Counted from the stretch's first letter, positions 8,107 to 16,293 are shown. The stretch is DNA of 64,000 nucleotides from Alphaproteobacteria bacterium (GCA_027485835.1 JAIXQG010000002.1:62001-126000); one strand, 5' to 3'. Numbers and translations: made by a program. The notes: generated by a model from the sequence alone, not told the origin.

Positions 8107-9243
8107 TTACGCCTGCGAAAGTACGATTGATAACATATCGAGCATCATCACGGCTCCACCCAGCACCCACAGAATACCGCTGGCCATGGCAATAAAACGG
8201 CGTTGCGTGTCGTTCAACATCCGCTCCAGCAGCGTGTGCGCGTGGGTCATACCTTCAATCAGCACATCGTTCACGTGGCCTTCAGTCGGCGCGTAGTTTT
8301 CGGCAACGCTGACGGGGGTGACGATAAGCTCGGGGAAGCCGGCACGGTTCATCGCCTCGGCCAGCGTACCACCGGTAGTGATGACGTGGTTGAACTGGTC
8401 GATACGCCGGCGGATGACGCTGTTGGTGGCCAAGCCTTCCATAATGGGAATAAGCTGCTTGGGTTTAACCCCACTGGCGATAAGATACGGGAAATACAGC
8501 AGCATTTGTGTGTATGTTTGGTAAATAAGGTATTGCCCGTAGACCGGAATTTTAAGCTGCAACGCGTGCAGCGAGGTACGGCCTGCCGGATTGGAATTGA
8601 GCGACCAGATGACGATAGTGGCAATGAGTATGAACCCTACAAAAATATACCAGTAGTCGGCACAGAACTGGGTGGTCGACATGATACCCCCGGGAATGAC
8701 ACCCATAGGCTTGCCTTGCGCCTCGCGTAGCTTGGCCATAACCGGCAGGGTTTGCAAACCAGTGTTGAACACCGATACCAACGAGAGCACCAACATCAGC
8801 AACGGCGTGAGCAATTCGGCGAGACCGGCGCGTTTGGAATTGATCGCCTTGTCTTCCAGAATCCGCAGGATATCGAACGACTTCTGCATGTTGTTGGAAG
8901 CCTCACCGGCCAGAATGGCGGCACGGTGAAGGTCGGTGAACATGCGGCGCTCGGTCTGCATGGCTTGGCTGAGCGACTTACCCTGCGCGACCTTTTGCGA
9001 CAAACCAGCAATGGCATTGGCGACAGCTTCGTTTTTCTCGGAGCGGAAGGCACGGGCCACGGCGCGCAAGGCATCCGACGTGGTTTGGCCGGTCTTCATC
9101 ATCATCGCCATAAAGAAGAAGAAACGCTCGCGGTCGCGCGGGTCGATGCTCACGCCTCCGGCGCCGTTGAAGAACGGCAGACCGGACGAGCCGAAGCTAG
9201 CGGAGCGTTTCAAGATCGGCACTGAAGAATCTTTCCAGTTCAT
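8107..9243 (-). CDS. GspF/PilC-family inner-membrane platform protein
   Basis: The 378-residue protein shows a T2SSF-type layout: two cytoplasmic helical domains and three membrane segments (LLTPLLMLVLSLVSVF, YIFVGFILIATIVIWSL and a C-terminal segment near MASGILWVLGGAVMML). GspF/PilC forms the platform turned by the GspE/PilB ATPase to insert or extract pilin subunits. The first F domain is recognisable around MAMMMKTGQTTSDALRAVA and the second around LLYFPYLIASGVKPKQLI. Its start overlaps the end of the ATPase gene by 47 bases, as expected for subunits made together. Confidence 0.85.
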   Translation of the reverse strand: MNWKDSSVPILKRSASFGSSGLPFFNGAGGVSIDPRDRERFFFFMAMMMKTGQTTSDALRAVARAFRSEKNEAVANAIAGLSQKVAQGKSLSQAMQTERRMFTDLHRAAILAGEASNNMQKSFDILRILEDKAINSKRAGLAELLTPLLMLVLSLVSVFNTGLQTLPVMAKLREAQGKPMGVIPGGIMSTTQFCADYWYIFVGFILIATIVIWSLNSNPAGRTSLHALQLKIPVYGQYLIYQTYTQMLLYFPYLIASGVKPKQLIPIMEGLATNSVIRRRIDQFNHVITTGGTLAEAMNRAGFPELIVTPVSVAENYAPTEGHVNDVLIEGMTHAHTLLERMLNDTQRRFIAMASGILWVLGGAVMMLDMLSIVLSQA

Positions 9244-10891
9244 CGAGGCTTGTGATGCCGTTTTTAACGTGGCGGAGGCCTTGGGCTAACATATCCTTCA
9301 TGCCGGCCGCACGGGCTTGCTCGCGCACCACGTCAATCCAATCCGGTCGCAGGCGGTTACTGCTCCAGACATTGCGAGAAATTTCGCGGCGCCACATTTC
9401 GAGAATTTCTTCCATGGCAATACGGCCGCTATAGCCACGGTAGTGGCACAGTTCGCAACCGTTGCGGTTGGGGCGGCAGATGTTGTCACCACGCTTAAAG
9501 CCCATGTCGCGCACACTATTCAGGCTATCGGCCAGCTGTTGGTCCAGCTCGTACGGCACCTTGCACTTGGGGCATAGGCGGCGCACCAAACGCTGGGCGA
9601 TAATGCCGCGCACGTTGGAGAAAATCAGCTCGGGCGGCACGCCGCGTTGCAGCAGGCGGTCGAGCGTCATGAACGAATCATTCGCGTGCATGGTGGTGAT
9701 GACCAAGTGACCGGTATTACCGGCGTCAATCACGCGGCGGGTGTCTTCCGGCGAACGGACTTCCCCGATGAACATCACGTCGGGGTCGAGACCCAGCGCG
9801 GCATACAGGAAGGTTTCCAGATTCACGCCGGAGTTCAGATCCTCTTCGGTCTGGATCACGTTATCCATCCGCTCTTCGATCTGCTTTTCGTAGCTTATCA
9901 CGTTCTGGCCGGGGCGTTGACCGCGGCGGATCATCAGGCGCGAGGCGGTGGATTTACCCGAACCGGTTGGACCGGCGAAGATAATCACGCCTTCTTCAAA
10001 GCGCATCAGTTGGTCGATTTTATCAATCGTTTCGTCGCCGTAGCCGAAGGTTTCCATCTGGCCTTCAAACGGACGCAGGAAACGCATGGCGATTTTAGCG
10101 GTGTTTTCCAGCGTAATAGGCTGTGTGGTGTAACGGATATCCACGCTTTGGCGGTTGGTGAGATCGAACGTCATACGGCCATAGAGCGGCTTTTTGAAGT
10201 TTTCCGCACTCACGCCCGCCATGTGGCGCAAACGGCCTACCACGCGGTCGTACACTTCCATCGGCAATGCCACCAGCTCTTCCAGCTCGTTGTCGATACG
10301 GGCCATGACGGTGGGTTTGCGGTTGAGAATCTCGATGTGAAGGTCGGAGGCACCGTTTTTGTAGGCGGTTCGGATGATTTCATCCACAAGGTTCACAATC
10401 GCGTCATCGTTACCGGCATTCAGCTGGGCGTAGGCGTTTTCCACCAAGAACTTTAAGCTGTGCCCTTCCCGTTTGGACATCCGCTCAATCGCCGCTTCAA
10501 TGCTCTTAGCCGAGGCCCAGACAAAGGTGTGGCTGTTTTTGCGGTTGCGCAGCAGAATCTCGGAATGCAGACGCTTGTTCGGGAGATCCGCCGCCGCCCA
10601 TGTGACGTTGTTACGGCCGAGCTCAATCGGGCATGCGGTGTAGAAGGTCAGGAAAGCGCGATCGATGCTCTCCACCTGGTGGGGCGTGACCTTAGCCATT
10701 TCGTCGTCGTTTTTCACCGGAAAATCGTACGCCACCGCACGGTAGCGGCTTTGCTGGCCGGGGGTAAGCTTACCGGCTTTACCGAGGGCTTCGATCAGGG
10801 AATCCGGGTCCTTTTGCACGGTCACAGGCAGGTTGTGCAGGTCGGCCATGGAGATGACGCGGTCGGCGATCATCATATCAACGATGTCCAT
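9197..10891 (-). CDS. GspE/PilB-type secretion or pilus assembly ATPase
   Basis: This 564-residue hexameric ATPase should power assembly of a pilus or pseudopilus. Visible are the N2-type domain (SDLHIEILNRKPTVMARID), Walker A GPTGSGKST near residue 307, the Asp box, Walker B in LDPDVMFIGEVR, the His box (VITTMHANDS) and the C-terminal zinc site formed by CPKCKVPY and CELCHYRGYSG. The start was placed at the ATG at 10891 behind GGGGGG; an in-frame ATG at 10963 would add a 24-residue leader unlike the family. It is the first gene of a seven-gene run. No secretin, prepilin peptidase or retraction ATPase is present in the window, so the machine must be completed elsewhere. Confidence 0.9.
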   Translation of the reverse strand: MDIVDMMIADRVISMADLHNLPVTVQKDPDSLIEALGKAGKLTPGQQSRYRAVAYDFPVKNDDEMAKVTPHQVESIDRAFLTFYTACPIELGRNNVTWAAADLPNKRLHSEILLRNRKNSHTFVWASAKSIEAAIERMSKREGHSLKFLVENAYAQLNAGNDDAIVNLVDEIIRTAYKNGASDLHIEILNRKPTVMARIDNELEELVALPMEVYDRVVGRLRHMAGVSAENFKKPLYGRMTFDLTNRQSVDIRYTTQPITLENTAKIAMRFLRPFEGQMETFGYGDETIDKIDQLMRFEEGVIIFAGPTGSGKSTASRLMIRRGQRPGQNVISYEKQIEERMDNVIQTEEDLNSGVNLETFLYAALGLDPDVMFIGEVRSPEDTRRVIDAGNTGHLVITTMHANDSFMTLDRLLQRGVPPELIFSNVRGIIAQRLVRRLCPKCKVPYELDQQLADSLNSVRDMGFKRGDNICRPNRNGCELCHYRGYSGRIAMEEILEMWRREISRNVWSSNRLRPDWIDVVREQARAAGMKDMLAQGLRHVKNGITSLDELERFFSADLETLR

Positions 10892-11156
10892 GTGCGCCCC
10901 CCAAGCCTTGCAGTACCAGCCAATGCTTCGCATACGCCACAACGGCGCAACCAAGAGGCGCAAACATGAAACAGGTGCTCATTGGCTCCAAACTAGCGGA
11001 TTTTGGCGGGTTTTGGGAGAGCTTGGCTGGCTTTTGGGGGATGGGGGTGTGCAAGTTTGCCACCACGCGCTTTTCAGACAATTTTCGACCTCAAATGATT
11101 TTCATTTAATGCCCAATTGAACTAGCATTTAAACATCTTACGGAGACAAAACTCGC

Positions 11157-11627
11157 ATGAATTTAGAACCTATTCGCATTCAACCCTATAGCGATGAACC
11201 TCCTGAAATTCTTAAACAGATCAATCAAGCTTGCCTGCAACCCTTAGGACTTGAAAACCTTTTCTCCGTATCTGATTTAGACGACGTTCCAGCATTTTAC
11301 GCAGAAAAGGGCGGCATTTTCTTTACTATTAAGCACCATCAAGAAATCATAGGGTTTGGGGCGATAGACAATCTCTATGAAGGCATCATTGGCTCCCTCA
11401 CCCGTCTAAGAGTTTTGCCTGAACATCAAGGCAAGGGGATTGGATCTCAACTCATCGGAGAACTTATCTCCCAAGCTCGTTTAGCCGGCTATCAACGCCT
11501 TTTTCTTGACACATCCACCCTACAAAACACGGCAAGCCTTTATCAAAAATTTGGATTTACCGAATTTTTCCGCAGAACAGGCCCCGCTGGTGTAACAGAT
11601 GTGTTTTATGAAATGAAACTCTCTTAA
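11157..11627 (+). CDS. GNAT-family N-acetyltransferase
   Basis: The 156-residue protein has the GNAT acetyl-CoA motif A, RLRVLPEHQGKGIGSQLI (the Q-x-x-G-x-G pyrophosphate loop), and motif B around LDTSTLQNTASLYQKFGF. The substrate cannot be told from sequence. The gene is clearly more AT-rich than its neighbours and uses many A/T-ending codons. It stands alone between the pilus-like cluster and the tRNA-linked repeats, which suggests later acquisition. A CGGAG run lies 11 bases ahead of the ATG. Confidence 0.85.
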   Translation: MNLEPIRIQPYSDEPPEILKQINQACLQPLGLENLFSVSDLDDVPAFYAEKGGIFFTIKHHQEIIGFGAIDNLYEGIIGSLTRLRVLPEHQGKGIGSQLIGELISQARLAGYQRLFLDTSTLQNTASLYQKFGFTEFFRRTGPAGVTDVFYEMKLS

Positions 11628-11633
11628 CCGATT

Positions 11634-12126
11634 GCGATGAGCGATTACGCCTTGGATTTTTAGCCTGGCTTCGCCACGCCCTTTGAAAGGCGTTACCCTT
11701 CGGGTCCAACTGGCTTGTGGGATTAAAATCCTAAGCCCGAGAGATTTAAAAGCAGAGCCCCCGCTTGTGGGGATGTATCGTGGCTTATTTTAGGACTGGC
11801 GATGAGAGATTACGCCTTGGATTTTTAGATTGGCTTCGCCACGCTCTTTGAAAGGCGTTGCCCTTCGGGTCGAACTGGCTTGCGCGGTGCGAATTCTAAG
11901 CCCGAGAGATTTAAAAGCAGAGCCCCCGCTTGTGGGTTTTTATGGCGGCTAATTTGGGGCTGGGCGATGAGAGATTACGCCTTGGATTTTTAGCTTGGCT
12001 TCGCCACGCCCTTTGAAAGGCGTTGCCCTTCGGGTCGAACTGGCTTGCGCGGTGCGAATCCTAAGCCCGAGAGATTTAAAAGCAGAACCCCCGCTTGTGC
12101 GGGGGCTCTGCTTTTAAATCTGGTGG
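11634..12126. repeat. Three tandem ~165-bp structured units next to tRNA-Val
   Basis: Units begin at 11634, 11799 and 11964, with the tRNA-Val 3' end at 12127 starting a fourth period (165, 165 and 163 bases). Each begins on the plus strand with GCGATGAG(A/C)GATT, identical or nearly so to the 3' end of tRNA-Val. A ~100-base core follows with hairpins CCC-GAA-GGG and GGC-GAA-GCC and the inverted repeat ACGCC(C)TTT/AAAGGCGT. Each unit ends with one arm of the tRNA terminator (AAAAGCAGAGCCCCCGC). The first unit is the most diverged. Only a ~30-base stretch between units varies. No protein-coding capacity is credible. Confidence 0.85.
12073..12120 (-). terminator. Long hairpin terminator of the tRNA-Asp/tRNA-Val unit
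   Basis: A 48-base palindrome with a 22-base-pair stem (one mismatch) and TTGT loop begins right after the tRNA-Val CCA end. Its TTTT tract is on the minus strand. It is the expected terminator of the two minus-strand tRNAs. One arm of it recurs in each of the adjacent repeat units. Confidence 0.75.
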
Positions 12127-12195
12127 GCGATGAGAGATTCGAACTCCCGACCCGCTGCGTGTAAAGCAGCCGCTCTACCGCTGAGCTAATCGCCC
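12121..12195 (-). tRNA. tRNA-Val (anticodon TAC)
   Basis: The 75-base gene has acceptor GGGCGAT paired with ATCGCCC, D arm AGCTCAGCGGTAGAGC, anticodon stem GCTGC with loop TTTACAC, T arm GGGAG-TTCGAAT-CTCTC and an encoded CCA. The anticodon reads TAC, valine. Confidence 0.95.
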
Positions 12196-12247
12196 GGATG
12201 GACCGGTGTATCTGGTAGCAAACTTCTTTCACGGTAAGAAAGAAATC

Positions 12248-12324
12248 TGGCGGAAGCGACGGGACTCGAACCCGCGACCCTCGGCGTGACAAGCCGATAC
12301 TCTAACCAACTGAGCTACGCCTCC
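12248..12324 (-). tRNA. tRNA-Asp (anticodon GTC)
   Basis: The 77-base gene has acceptor GGAGGCG paired with CGCTTCC, discriminator G (an aspartate identity element), an anticodon loop containing GTC, T loop TTCGAGT and an encoded CCA. It lies upstream of tRNA-Val on the same strand, and the two are probably one transcript. Confidence 0.95.
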
Positions 12325-12485
12325 GCTGCCAGACGGGTGGGTTATAGGGGGCAAGCGGGGTCACGTCAAGCCCCATCGTGTTTTTTTACCGGCAAGCTGA
12401 ACATTTCTTATCCACAACCGTAGGTTTTAAAGAATATCCCGACAATACCTTGCCGACCTTTTCGCCTTCAACAAAGGATACTTTC

Positions 12486-12953
12486 ATGGACTTACCACCG
12501 ACCTCGCTGCTCGTCATGCTCCTGATCTTCTGCAAGGGAGACCGCTACGGACAGGGAGACTTCCCTAGCTGGTTGGCCCACTTTGACAGCCAGACACGCC
12601 AAGCTGGCCTTTGGCGCACCTTGTGCCAAGCGGCAGAACCCCCTTCTCATGCAGCGTTACGCTGCTTGAAAGAACAGCTCTGGCCAGAAGCCGATGACGT
12701 ATTGAAACCGACCGATTTCATCGCCTGCGGCGACAGCCTGAGTAAAGAAGCCCGCATTCGGCTTTACTGCGTGCCTTGGTTGTTACCGCAACAGTTTCTT
12801 AAGTTCGACAGCGCACTGTGCGTACCCATTGGCCCTTCTTTACCAGAGATGGACCCGCTTACGCTCCATGCGTTTCGGCATGCACCTTCGTCGCTACGGC
12901 ATCGCATGAAACTTCTTCCGAGAGACACTCCCGGCATCAACATGCCCGTTTAA
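12486..12953 (+). CDS. Hypothetical protein, no recognised family
   Basis: A 155-residue protein starts at the ATG at 12486 behind AAAGGA; an upstream in-frame start is less likely because it lacks a ribosome site. It is rich in Trp, Leu and Pro and has several Cys residues. The first ~17 residues (MDLPPTSLLVMLLIFCKG) are hydrophobic, but they carry no basic residue and look more like a buried helix than a signal peptide. A canonical terminator follows directly, which supports a real transcription unit. I recognise no domain. Confidence 0.6.
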   Translation: MDLPPTSLLVMLLIFCKGDRYGQGDFPSWLAHFDSQTRQAGLWRTLCQAAEPPSHAALRCLKEQLWPEADDVLKPTDFIACGDSLSKEARIRLYCVPWLLPQQFLKFDSALCVPIGPSLPEMDPLTLHAFRHAPSSLRHRMKLLPRDTPGINMPV

Positions 12954-12954
12954 C

Positions 12955-12982
12955 AAAAAAGCGGCCCGATTGGGCCGCTTTT
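12955..12982. terminator. Bidirectional terminator between the hypothetical gene and hup
   Basis: An A6 run, GCGGCCC/GGGCCGC stem with GATT loop, and TTTT lie between the convergent stops at 12953 and 13000. Confidence 0.85.
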
Positions 12983-12999
12983 GCTTACGCGGTTAACGA

Positions 13000-13272
13000 C
13001 TAGTTAACGGCGTCGCGCAGGCTCTTACCAGCACGGAACTTCGGCTGGGTGGAAGCCGGGATCTTGATGGTTTGGCCGGTGCGCGGGTTACGGCCGGTGG
13101 TGGCCTTGCGCTTGGTGGTAGCGAAGGTGCCGAAACCGGTCAGGCGAACTTCTTGGCCCTTCTTCAGGCTCTTGGTGATGATGTCTACGAAGGCATCCAG
13201 AGCGCTGGAAGCGTCGGACTTGGTCAGTTTAGCAGTGTCGGCGATCTTGCTGACGAGCTCTTGCTTGTTCAT
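13000..13272 (-). CDS. hup: DNA-binding protein HU
   Basis: This 90-residue HU/IHF-fold protein bends and compacts DNA as a dimer. The beta-arm signature GRNPRTGQTIKIPA and the preceding GFGTF are intact. The start MNKQELVSKIAD at 13272 is the family start; a further ATG at 13290 has no ribosome site. It stands downstream of lon as in many proteobacteria, but has its own promoter at 13376-13404. Confidence 0.97.
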   Translation of the reverse strand: MNKQELVSKIADTAKLTKSDASSALDAFVDIITKSLKKGQEVRLTGFGTFATTKRKATTGRNPRTGQTIKIPASTQPKFRAGKSLRDAVN

Positions 13273-13375
13273 GAGGGTGATCCTACTCATTACGGGTTAC
13301 GTTGTTTGCATACGGAAAGTATCTCGCGAAACCTCCCTACCCCGCAGCCAGCTTGGCTTGCCGCGTGATGGTTAG

Positions 13376-13404
13376 ATTAAAGTGCTGGTTTTCCGCAGTG
13401 TCAA
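13376..13404 (-). promoter_or_regulatory. Strong sigma-70 promoter of hup
   Basis: On the minus strand TTGACA is followed after exactly 17 bases by TTTAAT. This is a near-consensus promoter about 100 bases ahead of the HU start codon, consistent with a very abundant protein. Confidence 0.7.
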
Positions 13405-13574
13405 GCGTTTGTTGCAAAAAATATCGTCTCTTTTTTGAGGCCCACCAAGGCTTTGGCGTCCCCTCACCGCATCTGATAAGTTATGTGTAAGGTTAGTTGA
13501 TACTTTTAAGTATATGATATTAATTGTATTTATTAAGTGGCTGAGACTGTTCACTTTGCCCGACAACCGACCGC
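13405..13574. other. AT-rich spacer between hup promoter and lon terminator
   Basis: These ~170 bases are noticeably AT-rich (TATGATATTAATTG around 13515). I see no gene, repeat or RNA motif in them. With the hup promoter and lon terminator they fill the gap between hup and lon. Confidence 0.5.
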
Positions 13575-13605
13575 AAAAAGCCCTGTAACAACAGGGCTTT
13601 TTTTT
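13575..13605 (-). terminator. Terminator downstream of lon
   Basis: AAAAAGCCCTGT-AACA-ACAGGGCTTTTT is a perfect hairpin with A and T runs on both sides. It lies 16 bases past the lon stop codon. Confidence 0.85.
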
Positions 13606-13620
13606 CGCGTTTTTGCCTAT

Positions 13621-16239
13621 TTAGCGTGCATAGGCACCGCCGGAGCGACCATTTGGAGCCTTACGCGCCGGGGTTTTGCCGCGGCTGGGCGCCTTTACAG
13701 GGACCTTTTTGGTGCCTTTTTTGGCCGGAACCGGTGCCTTTTTGGTAGCCGGTTTGGCAGCAGACTTAGTTGCCTTAGCGCCTTTAACTGGCTTGGCTTT
13801 GGCCTTAGAACCGCCGCCTTTGCCACCACCGAACGGGTTGCGGACGAGTGCTTGGGCGAGAACTTCGTCCACACTATCGACCACCACAACCTTCAGGCCC
13901 TTTTTAATGACCTCGGGCATGTCGGCCATGTCCTTCTCGTTCTCACGCGGAATGAACACGGTGGTGATACCGCTGCGGAGGGCTGCGAGGAGCTTCTCCT
14001 TCAGGCCGCCAATCGGCAGGGCGCGGCCACGCAGGCTGACTTCACCGGTCATGGCGATGTCGTTGCGCACGGCAATACCGGTAAGCACGCTGACCAACGC
14101 GGTGACCATGGCGAGACCGGCGGACGGGCCGTCCTTTGGAGTGGCACCATCCGGCACGTGAATGTGGATGTCGTGCTTCTCGTAGAAGTTCTTGGCGATC
14201 TTCAGGTCATCGGCACGGCGGCGTACGTAGGAAGCCGCAGCTTGAATACTCTCCTGCATCACCTCGCCCAGCTTACCGGTGGTGAGCATTTTGCCCTTAC
14301 CATCCAGCACCGTGGCTTCGATCGGCAGAATGTCGCCGCCGACTTCGGTCCACGCGAGGCCGGTTACCACACCAATCTGGTCTTCGGCATCCTTCACACC
14401 GTAGGCGTACTGGTGCACACCTAAGTAATCCGGCAGGTTCTTCACGTTCACGGTAATGCTGAACGCTTTTTCCTTCACGGCCTTAGCCTTGGCGCCCTTT
14501 GCCGTCTTAACAGACTTGCCCTTGGCGTTGCGGGTTTCCTTGGTTTGGTGCATCAGGATTTCCTTCACGGCCTTACGGCAGAGGGCATCGACCATGCGCT
14601 TGAGGTTACGCACACCAGCTTCGCGGGTGTAGTAACGCACGATATCGCGCAGGACGTTTTCTTCCAACTTCAATTCGCCGGGGCGCAGGCCGTTGTCTTC
14701 CATCGCCTTCGGCATCAGGTGGCGGCGGGCGATTTCCAGCTTCTCTTCTTCGGTGTAACCCGAGAGACGGATGATTTCCATACGGTCGCGCAGGGCCGGC
14801 GGGATGTTGAAGCTGTTGGAGGTGCAGATAAACAGCACGTCCGACAAGTCGTAATCCACTTCCAGATAGTGGTCCTGGAAGGTGTGATTTTGCGCGGGGT
14901 CGAGCACTTCCAGCAGTGCACTGGAGGGGTCGCCACGGAAGTCTTGTCCGAGCTTGTCAATTTCATCCAGCAGGAAGAGCGGATTCGAAGAATTCGTCTT
15001 CTTGATGTTCTGAATAATCTTACCCGGCAAGGCACCGATGTAGGTACGGCGGTGACCGCGGATTTCGGCTTCATCGCGCACACCACCCAAAGCCATACGT
15101 ACGTACTCGCGGCCCGTAGCTTTGGCGATGCTTTCGGCAAGGCTGGTTTTACCAACCCCAGGAGGGCCAACGAGGCAGAGAATCGGCCCCTTCAGCTTGT
15201 TCACGCGCTGTTGCACGGCGAGGTACTCGACAATGCGTTCCTTGACCTTCTCCAGACCAAAGTGGTCTTCGTTGAGAACCTTTTCGGCGAAGGAGAGGTC
15301 CTTCTTCAGCTTTGTGCCTTTGCCCCATGGCAGCCCCAGCAGAACATCGAGGTAGTTACGCACCACGGTGGCTTCGGCCGACATCGGCGACATCATGCGC
15401 AGCTTCTTCAGCTCGGCTTCGGCTTTTTCCTTCGCTTCCTTGCTGAGCTTCAGATCCTTCATCTTCTTCTCATAGTCGCCGAAGTCGCCTTCTTCGCCTT
15501 CGCCTAATTCCTTCTGAATCGCCTTCATTTGCTCGTTCAGGTAGTATTCGCGCTGGCTCTTTTCCATCTGCTTCTTCACGCGGTTGCGGATTTTCCGCTC
15601 GACGTGCAGCAGGCCGATTTCGCCTTCCATGAACTGATAGAGTTTTTCCAGACGGTCATCGACCAGATCCAGCTCCAGCAGCTCCTGTTTCTGTTCAATC
15701 TTCAGGTTAAGGTGGCTGGCGATAGTGTCGGCCAAGCGGTTCGGTTCATCAATCGCGGCCAAGCTGACCAGAACTTCCGGCGGGATTTTCTTGTTCAGCT
15801 TCACGTATTCTTCAAACTCGGCCACCACGGTGCGTACCAAGGCTTCTAGCTCGGCTTCCTCGCCTTCGCGCTCCAAAAACATCTCGGCTTTGGCGGTAAA
15901 CATGGCACCGGCATCACGGATGTCTGTCAGGCGCACGCGGGTTTGGCCTTCGACAAGCACCTTAACGGTACCATCCGGTAGCTTCAGCATTTGCAGCACG
16001 TTGCCCAAGCAGCCGACGCGGTACACGTCGTCCACCGTCGGGTCGTCCAGTTCGTCATCGCGCTGGGTAACCAGAATGATCTGCTTGCTGGCGTTCATCA
16101 CCTCTTCCAAGGCTTTAACGCTTTTCTCGCGGCCGACAAACAACGGCACGATCATGTGCGGGAACACCACGATATTGCGCAGCGGCAATACCGGCAGTGT
16201 CTGCACATTCTCCGGAGATGATGTTGTGGCTCGTGGCAT
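13621..16239 (-). CDS. lon: ATP-dependent protease Lon with a lysine/alanine-rich C-terminal tail
   Basis: Lon unfolds and degrades damaged and regulatory proteins. The 872 residues show the N domain (TLPVLPLRNIVVFPHM), Walker A GPPGVGKTS, Walker B in LLDEIDK and the Ser-Lys dyad (Ser in KDGPSAGLAM, Lys in IGGLKEKLLAA). Two regions are unlike E. coli Lon: a lysine/alanine-rich insert at about residues 563-590, between the AAA small domain and the protease domain, and a ~69-residue C-terminal tail rich in Lys, Ala and Pro that resembles histone H1 tails. The start at 16239 has AGAGGAAA ahead of it; the ATG at 16305 lacks a ribosome site and lies within the operator. A CIRCE-like site overlaps the inferred promoter at 16299-16325. 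Confidence 0.97.
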   Translation of the reverse strand: MPRATTSSPENVQTLPVLPLRNIVVFPHMIVPLFVGREKSVKALEEVMNASKQIILVTQRDDELDDPTVDDVYRVGCLGNVLQMLKLPDGTVKVLVEGQTRVRLTDIRDAGAMFTAKAEMFLEREGEEAELEALVRTVVAEFEEYVKLNKKIPPEVLVSLAAIDEPNRLADTIASHLNLKIEQKQELLELDLVDDRLEKLYQFMEGEIGLLHVERKIRNRVKKQMEKSQREYYLNEQMKAIQKELGEGEEGDFGDYEKKMKDLKLSKEAKEKAEAELKKLRMMSPMSAEATVVRNYLDVLLGLPWGKGTKLKKDLSFAEKVLNEDHFGLEKVKERIVEYLAVQQRVNKLKGPILCLVGPPGVGKTSLAESIAKATGREYVRMALGGVRDEAEIRGHRRTYIGALPGKIIQNIKKTNSSNPLFLLDEIDKLGQDFRGDPSSALLEVLDPAQNHTFQDHYLEVDYDLSDVLFICTSNSFNIPPALRDRMEIIRLSGYTEEEKLEIARRHLMPKAMEDNGLRPGELKLEENVLRDIVRYYTREAGVRNLKRMVDALCRKAVKEILMHQTKETRNAKGKSVKTAKGAKAKAVKEKAFSITVNVKNLPDYLGVHQYAYGVKDAEDQIGVVTGLAWTEVGGDILPIEATVLDGKGKMLTTGKLGEVMQESIQAAASYVRRRADDLKIAKNFYEKHDIHIHVPDGATPKDGPSAGLAMVTALVSVLTGIAVRNDIAMTGEVSLRGRALPIGGLKEKLLAALRSGITTVFIPRENEKDMADMPEVIKKGLKVVVVDSVDEVLAQALVRNPFGGGKGGGSKAKAKPVKGAKATKSAAKPATKKAPVPAKKGTKKVPVKAPSRGKTPARKAPNGRSGGAYAR

Positions 16240-16293
16240 GTGGCGTTTCCTCTGCTTTATACTACTTGTCTTATTCTTGGCATTCTTGTGGAC

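Noticed and set aside
11634-12126. CRISPR array at the tandem repeats
   Set aside because: The repeat unit is ~130 conserved bases with short ~30-base linkers, only three copies, and no cas genes nearby. This is not the CRISPR pattern.
11990-12292. A 100-codon minus-strand frame across tRNA-Asp, tRNA-Val and a repeat unit
   Set aside because: It reads through two intact tRNA genes and a terminator, so its coding appearance comes from RNA sequence.
11157-12324. An integrated phage or genomic island at tRNA-Val
   Set aside because: No integrase, transposase or phage gene was found in the window, and the tRNA-like repeat ends are adjacent tandem copies and do not flank a segment of cargo. Kept only as a possibility under findings.
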